From contig OZ029928.1 in NCBI GenBank assembly GCA_964023275.1, positions 17,529,806 through 17,593,805 on the forward strand: a stretch of 64,000 nt of DNA. The letters run 5' to 3'. The position numbers and the translations under genes were made by a program. The stretch's first letter is position 1. Each line of letters starts with the position of its first letter. Below, one piece after another: positions 59,285 to 64,000 of the stretch. Under the pieces are notes generated by a model, which saw only the letters and a program-made list of their open reading frames with translations, had not been told where the DNA came from and did not search any database. This DNA comes from Norana najaformis. Taxonomy: Eukaryota; Annelida; Clitellata; Crassiclitellata; Hormogastridae.

Positions 59285-62200
59285 TCATTTCTTGAAAGAC
59301 GACTGGGACTGAAACGGATCGTCCTGGCGCTTTCTGTATGCGTCGAGGAACTCCGGACCCAGGAGCTGAAGGTCCTTATCATCCCGAATGACGCCCTGAG
59401 AAAACCAATGCCACATGCAAATCACAAAATACACAGGCAGAGTAACTGCTATTTATTTAGTTACTGCACATGCGAGGTCAGTAAAAATCTGACTTTGAGG
59501 CACAAGACAAATATCTGGTTTAACATCAGACGGAGTCAGCTCAGTAGAAATGAACCCACAGTCGGATTACAGGCACGGAATTCTACCGAATAGACCACAA
59601 CTTTAAAATCAGACAGTTTCTAATAGTTTTAGACACCTTTCTAAAATGGAATTTAATGCAATCGAACGACTTCTATGATGCCGTTTAAATATAGATGCTT
59701 CGTCATTAGATAGTAGCGCTTGATAAAAGCAGATATAATAATACCAACAACAACAATCTCCATGTGTCCAGCACTCTTCAGAGGCAGATTTTCAGACGGC
59801 TATGAAAACTACTGGGACGAGGCCTGATTTCTCAGAGATGAATCAATTTATACTCCTAACTTAATTTTTTAGTTTCTGAGGGATCATTTCTACCTTGCGT
59901 GAAAAATAGCAATAACAACAACAATAATAATAATAATAACATAGTGCAGCTACGCAAATAACAGAAGGCAGAAACCTTGGGCAGATATCCGAGTAGATGT
60001 GGAGCATGTTCCCTGAGAAGTTTTGCTCTTTCTTCTTCGACAATCCTCTTCTGGAACTCAGCCATACGCTCCTGTTCCTTGAGCAAGTCGAGCTCACGAG
60101 CCTACAACAGCAGTCAGCCAAGTAACATTATTATTATTATTTTTAGAATTATTAGGAAAATTGTTAGGACATGCAGTCTCACAGAAATGCAAATCGGAGG
60201 TGTGGAAATCATTCACAAAACTATACTAGACAAAAAACTGAAGAGCGAGTTAGAAATTGTAATCGTAAACTCGATATTTCTACAGCGCCAAAGCACGCCA
60301 AGTCACAGGAACCTGCTTATTCACAGGCGCTCAGTCAAAACAATCGATAGGCAAGAAGGATGTGGTTTTATGTCAAGACCCAAGAGTGCCGGTGCTTTTA
60401 TAACAATGGCATTACAGAAGTTTCCAGATTGATTTTGACAAGATCAGACAGATTAAATGCCATGGCAGAGTATCAACCCACCCTCTGCTTGGCCAGCTGA
60501 TCTCTACGCTCTTCCAAGAGCCTCTCTACCGCCCTCTGGTGTTCAAGTTGTTTCATTCGACGTTTCTGCGCATTCATATACTCAATGCGATCGTCTTCGG
60601 CAAACTTTGCTAACATCTGCAATGAATAAACATTCGTCCAATCTTAACACAAAACGTTCATGATGACTCTGAAGACTATAACAGTTATTATTAATATAAT
60701 TATTTTTATTATTATTATTATTTTGCATATATTACATGCATAAGGTCAGTAAATCTGAATCTGAGGCAGTAACTACCGGGCCTCATGACCATGAAGTTGA
60801 TGATGATGATTATGATGTTAATGACTACAGTGATGATCGCAATGTTGATGATTATGTTGTTGTTATTGTTGCTGCTGATGACGATCTGTTTAACGCTCTG
60901 AAAACATTCCTCTTTTGCCAAGGTGGACAGTAAGCTCCTTCAAGAAGGTAGATCTTTAAATGGGTGCTATACAAACGCACTGAACGAATGAATGAACAAA
61001 CGAATGAATGACTGAATGAATGAATAAATAAACAAACGAATTAATGAATGAATGAATAAATAAACAAACGAATTAATGAATGAATGAGCGAATAAATAAA
61101 CAAACGAATTAATTAATGTCCTGACACCTGAACTTTCTTTTCGTCTTCCTCCTGCTGCCTCTTCAACTTCTTGACGATGTTGGGGAGCTACATAAATGGT
61201 CTGAATGAAAGAACGAATGAATGAATGAACAACCTGATACTTGAACTTCTTTTCCTCTTCCTCCTCCTGCTTCCTCTTCATCTCCCTATAGTGCATCATC
61301 TGCTCCTGGACTCGTTGCAGTTCCTCGCGATGGCGTATGCGTTTCTGCTCAGCCTCCAGCTCACGAAGGCGCTCCTTCTCTTCCTGCTCCTCCTGAGCCA
61401 ACTCCTGCCTCACCTGCTCCATCTCCTCCATGAACTGACGATCAGCTGCAATCTTCTCGGCCAACTAAAACAATACAGAAAAACTACTGTTAGCTTTATT
61501 AGTATTTTTCCTAAAGACAGTGGCATTATCGGCATTATTCATAAAGACAATGTTATTATTAGTATTATTCTAAAAGACAATGGCATTATTAGTATTATTC
61601 TAAAAGACAATGGTTATTCTAAAAGACAATGGAACTAATAGTATTATTCCTAAAGACAGTGGAATTATCAGCACTGTTCCTAAAGACAATGGCATTATTA
61701 GAATTATTCCTGAAGACAATGGAATTATTATCATTGTTCCTAAAGATAACGGCATTAATAGCATTATTCCTAAATGGCATTATTAGTGTTATTCCTAAAG
61801 ACAATGGCATTATTTGTATCATTCCTGGACAATGGCACATAAGCTAACGAACTCTATCAAGCATTTATATCGCACCTTTACAAAGCCTCTGAAAAGTGCA
61901 CAGTATATACACCGGAATGTAATGCAATGTAAAGAAATGATCGCGATGCTGATAATTATTGTCATAACAATATTGTAATTTTGTCATAACAATACTGTAA
62001 TTATCGTAACACAATTTACCACCGTCTGTAAAGGTCAGAGGTCAAACACATGCGACTGACCTCTCTCTGAACTTTCTCCCGTGCTTGTCCCTGCTCTTTC
62101 TTGATGGCTTTCCGTTCTTCGTCGCGAAGAACCTGTTCTCTGGCGTACTCTTCGATGCGCTTGGCTTCCTCTCGCAGCCTTGCGTTCTCACGTTCTTTGT

Positions 62201-63430
62201 ACTCTTGCCTGATGAACTGTTCTTCTTCGAGATACTTCTTCTGCAGTTCTCGTTTCTGGCGTTCTCGCTCGCGTTCTCTGGAGAACCAAACCAAATTCTT
62301 CTGATGTATGCAACCCAATTTAGTGTTTAGCAAAACTTTCATCTTCATAATCATTTGCATCATCATTGCCTTCACTTCCGCAATTATTATTATCAATATA
62401 ATCATAATCATCATCATCTTCGTTGTCGCTGTCATATCATGGTCATAATCATCGTCGTCGTCATCATCATCATCATGTCACCTTATAATAATCATTGTCA
62501 GCATCACAATCATCATCATTATCATAATCATCAGCATCATCATCAGCATCGTAATCATCATCGTATCCTAATCATCACTGTAATCCTCGTCAGAATCATC
62601 ATCGTCGTCATCATAATCATAATCATCGTTATCATCATGACCACATGACCTTGCTATAAAGCAGAACATGGAATGGCTGCCATGATGATGAGGATGATTA
62701 TACTGATAATACCAATAACAATGGACAAGATGCTTCTCATATTACACTACGTTCCACAGCACGAGATACTACAGCAAAGTAAATCATTTCCAGCCGCATA
62801 CTGCTCGTCTTCTTCGTAAATCTTTCGCACGATTTCGTCAACAAGCAACTTGTCTTTCAGGTGTTCTTCGTACTCCTGCTGTTTCTTCACCTCTTTGTTC
62901 TTCAGCATAAAAAAAAAACATAACAGGCATATTATATTAAATTGTACAATATATTTGTATTTTGTATCTGACCACTTATATAGCGCTTCTTACAGAACAA
63001 ACTACTCAGAGGTGCTTCAAGCAAGAGAACCCCAGGGAAATAAGAACGTCTTATATACCAGATCCATACACTAGATTATTTTATTATTATTTCTGCATTT
63101 ATTAGGCGCCACTATCTAATGACTAAGCATCAATCGATGGTGCTGAGCAGTTGGGGGTGAAGGACTTGCTCAAGGTCCCTACACAGTAACGGTCACAGAG
63201 GTAGCTCAAACCCGTACTATCGAACCTGTACTCTCCGCATTACAAGCTGAGCTCTATCCATTGGAACCAGGCAGAAGATACTTAGTGGAATCACACACGT
63301 GCAGCCATCGCTGGCTAACTTGCTCCTCCTGAGACATACTGCATAAGTCTCTATCACACACGGTAAGCCTCCTTCGAGAATTTATTATTAGGCCTATTAT
63401 TATTATTATTATTAATATTATCATTATTAT

Positions 63431-63462
<32 letters not shown>

Positions 63463-64000
63463 TACTGTAGTAGTAGCACTAGTAGTAGCAGTATCTCCTG
63501 AATTACTGCGTCACTTAGACGTAGATGCAGATCATTCCATAACTTATTACAGACTTATAACGTGACAGTTGAGGGACATGAATCCAAAATTCAGTTCAGC
63601 TGAGTTTAGAAAATGACCCAATTTCAACACAGCTTTGTTTTAAGGCGGTTCTTAATGTAGTTCCCCAAGACAACCCCATAAGTTTCTTCCACCCCTTCTT
63701 CCTCTTATCTCTCTCTCCTCTCCAACCCCAAACACCCCCGCAGCTGCCACGTTCTCTTTGTCTGATTTTTGGATCTTGCCCTGGAACCGAACTCTTTTGC
63801 CTATCGATTCTGTTTTGACTGAGCACCTGTGAATAAGCTGGTCCCCGCGACGTGGCTTTCGTTGGGCTGAGTTTAGAAAATGAGTTTAGAAATCTCGGAA
63901 TTACGATTCCAGTGTATTTGAAAAAACGACTGACCTCTAACTGCTTCTGAAGCTCTTGCTGATAGATGGCGCTCTTGAGAAGCTTTTCCATGTCTCGCTG
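59285..64000 (-). CDS. MNS1: MNS1 homologue, 3' part (partial)
   Basis: MNS1 is a coiled-coil protein inside axonemal doublet microtubules, needed for motile cilia and sperm flagella. Exons: 64000-63935 (cut by the window), 62899-62802, 62277-62061, 61464-61234, 61187-61128, 60616-60482, 60101-59976, 59395-59285. All join in phase. The product is almost continuous charged helix. Diagnostic matches to human MNS1 include KLLVDEIVRKIYEEDEQ, KFAEDDRIEYMNAQKRRMKQ then LEHQRAVERLLEERR, and EERAKLLREHAPHLLGYLPK followed by GVIRDDKDLQLLGPEF (human LLKEHATNLLGYLPKGVFKK and DDIDLLGEEF). It ends KK-stop at 59285. The 60-nt exon 61187-61128 repeats the end of the preceding exon. The N-terminal exons lie beyond the right edge. 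Confidence 0.9.
60995..61115. repeat. (gaat)n/(aaac)n microsatellite
   Basis: gaatgaatgaataaataaac units in an MNS1 intron, with a further short gaatgaat run at 61205-61230. Confidence 0.95.
61495..61835. repeat. About 30-bp minisatellite in an MNS1 intron
   Basis: About eleven units of the form attcctaaagacaatggcat + tattagtatt, with small length changes. Frames on either strand are artefacts. Confidence 0.95.
62345..62640. repeat. (atc)n microsatellite
   Basis: atcatcatc with cgtcgt and ataatc variants, in an MNS1 intron. Confidence 0.96.
63070..63265 (-). repeat. SINE family 4 copy
   Basis: Reverse copy: atttctgcatttattaggcg, agcatcaatcgatggtgctg, and the reverse B box followed by cgcattacaagctgagctct. 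A (tag)n run follows at 63428-63475. Confidence 0.82.
63680..63910 (-). repeat. SINE-like family A copy, long
   Basis: On the minus strand it begins at cggaattacg-type tail sequence (63895-63910) and includes gactgagcacctgtgaataa and the reverse of ggttcggttccagg. A small internal duplication (gtttagaaaatgagtttaga) interrupts the tail. Confidence 0.8.

Noticed and set aside
61225-61638. 137-residue Leu-rich plus-strand frame
   Set aside because: Antisense of the MNS1 coiled-coil exon.

Overview
The window is animal nuclear DNA. Its genes have many short exons with GT-AG introns, tRNA-derived SINEs, LINE fragments and a great deal of microsatellite and minisatellite DNA. A precursor resembling vertebrate QRFP/26RFa, next to well conserved FIRRM, HEATR1, TMED and MNS1 genes, suggests an invertebrate deuterostome such as a lancelet or hemichordate. 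The species cannot be fixed from the sequence, and the four conserved genes are too widespread to decide it.

Layout, left to right. (1) 191-372 (-): first coding exon of a RING/TRAF-like protein that runs off the left edge. (2) 2653-3658 (-): a complete two-exon gene for a 109-residue secreted, four-cysteine prepropeptide with its own TATA box. I do not recognise its family. (3) 6282-24331 (-): the FIRRM (C1orf112) homologue, 22 exons found, including a 19-nt microexon and a probable GC-AG intron. (4) 24.3-31.8 kb: gene-poor, with a cluster of CCAAT boxes, an inverted-repeat element and a LINE fragment. (5) 31784-34172 (-): a complete three-exon TMED3/7-type p24 cargo receptor. (6) 35859-48485 (+): the first 16 coding exons found for HEATR1/UTP10. 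The gene stops at an assembly gap (48627-48636) and its second half is absent. (7) 52452-57579 (+): an RFamide prohormone ending in LRFG-stop, QRFP-like. (8) 59285-64000 (-): the 3' eight exons found of MNS1, running off the right edge.

The genes do not form a pathway. FIRRM acts in recombination and mitosis, HEATR1 in nucleolar rRNA production, TMED in ER-Golgi traffic and MNS1 in axonemes, and two genes encode secreted peptides. The sequence right of the gap may not adjoin the left part in the real chromosome.

Repeats make up much of the remainder. At least five short interspersed families recur on both strands. Several share a 3' tail resembling gcgctatagaaat, which suggests mobilisation by a common LINE. 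I saw no retrovirus-like or Polinton-like element, CRISPR array, rRNA gene or stand-alone tRNA gene.
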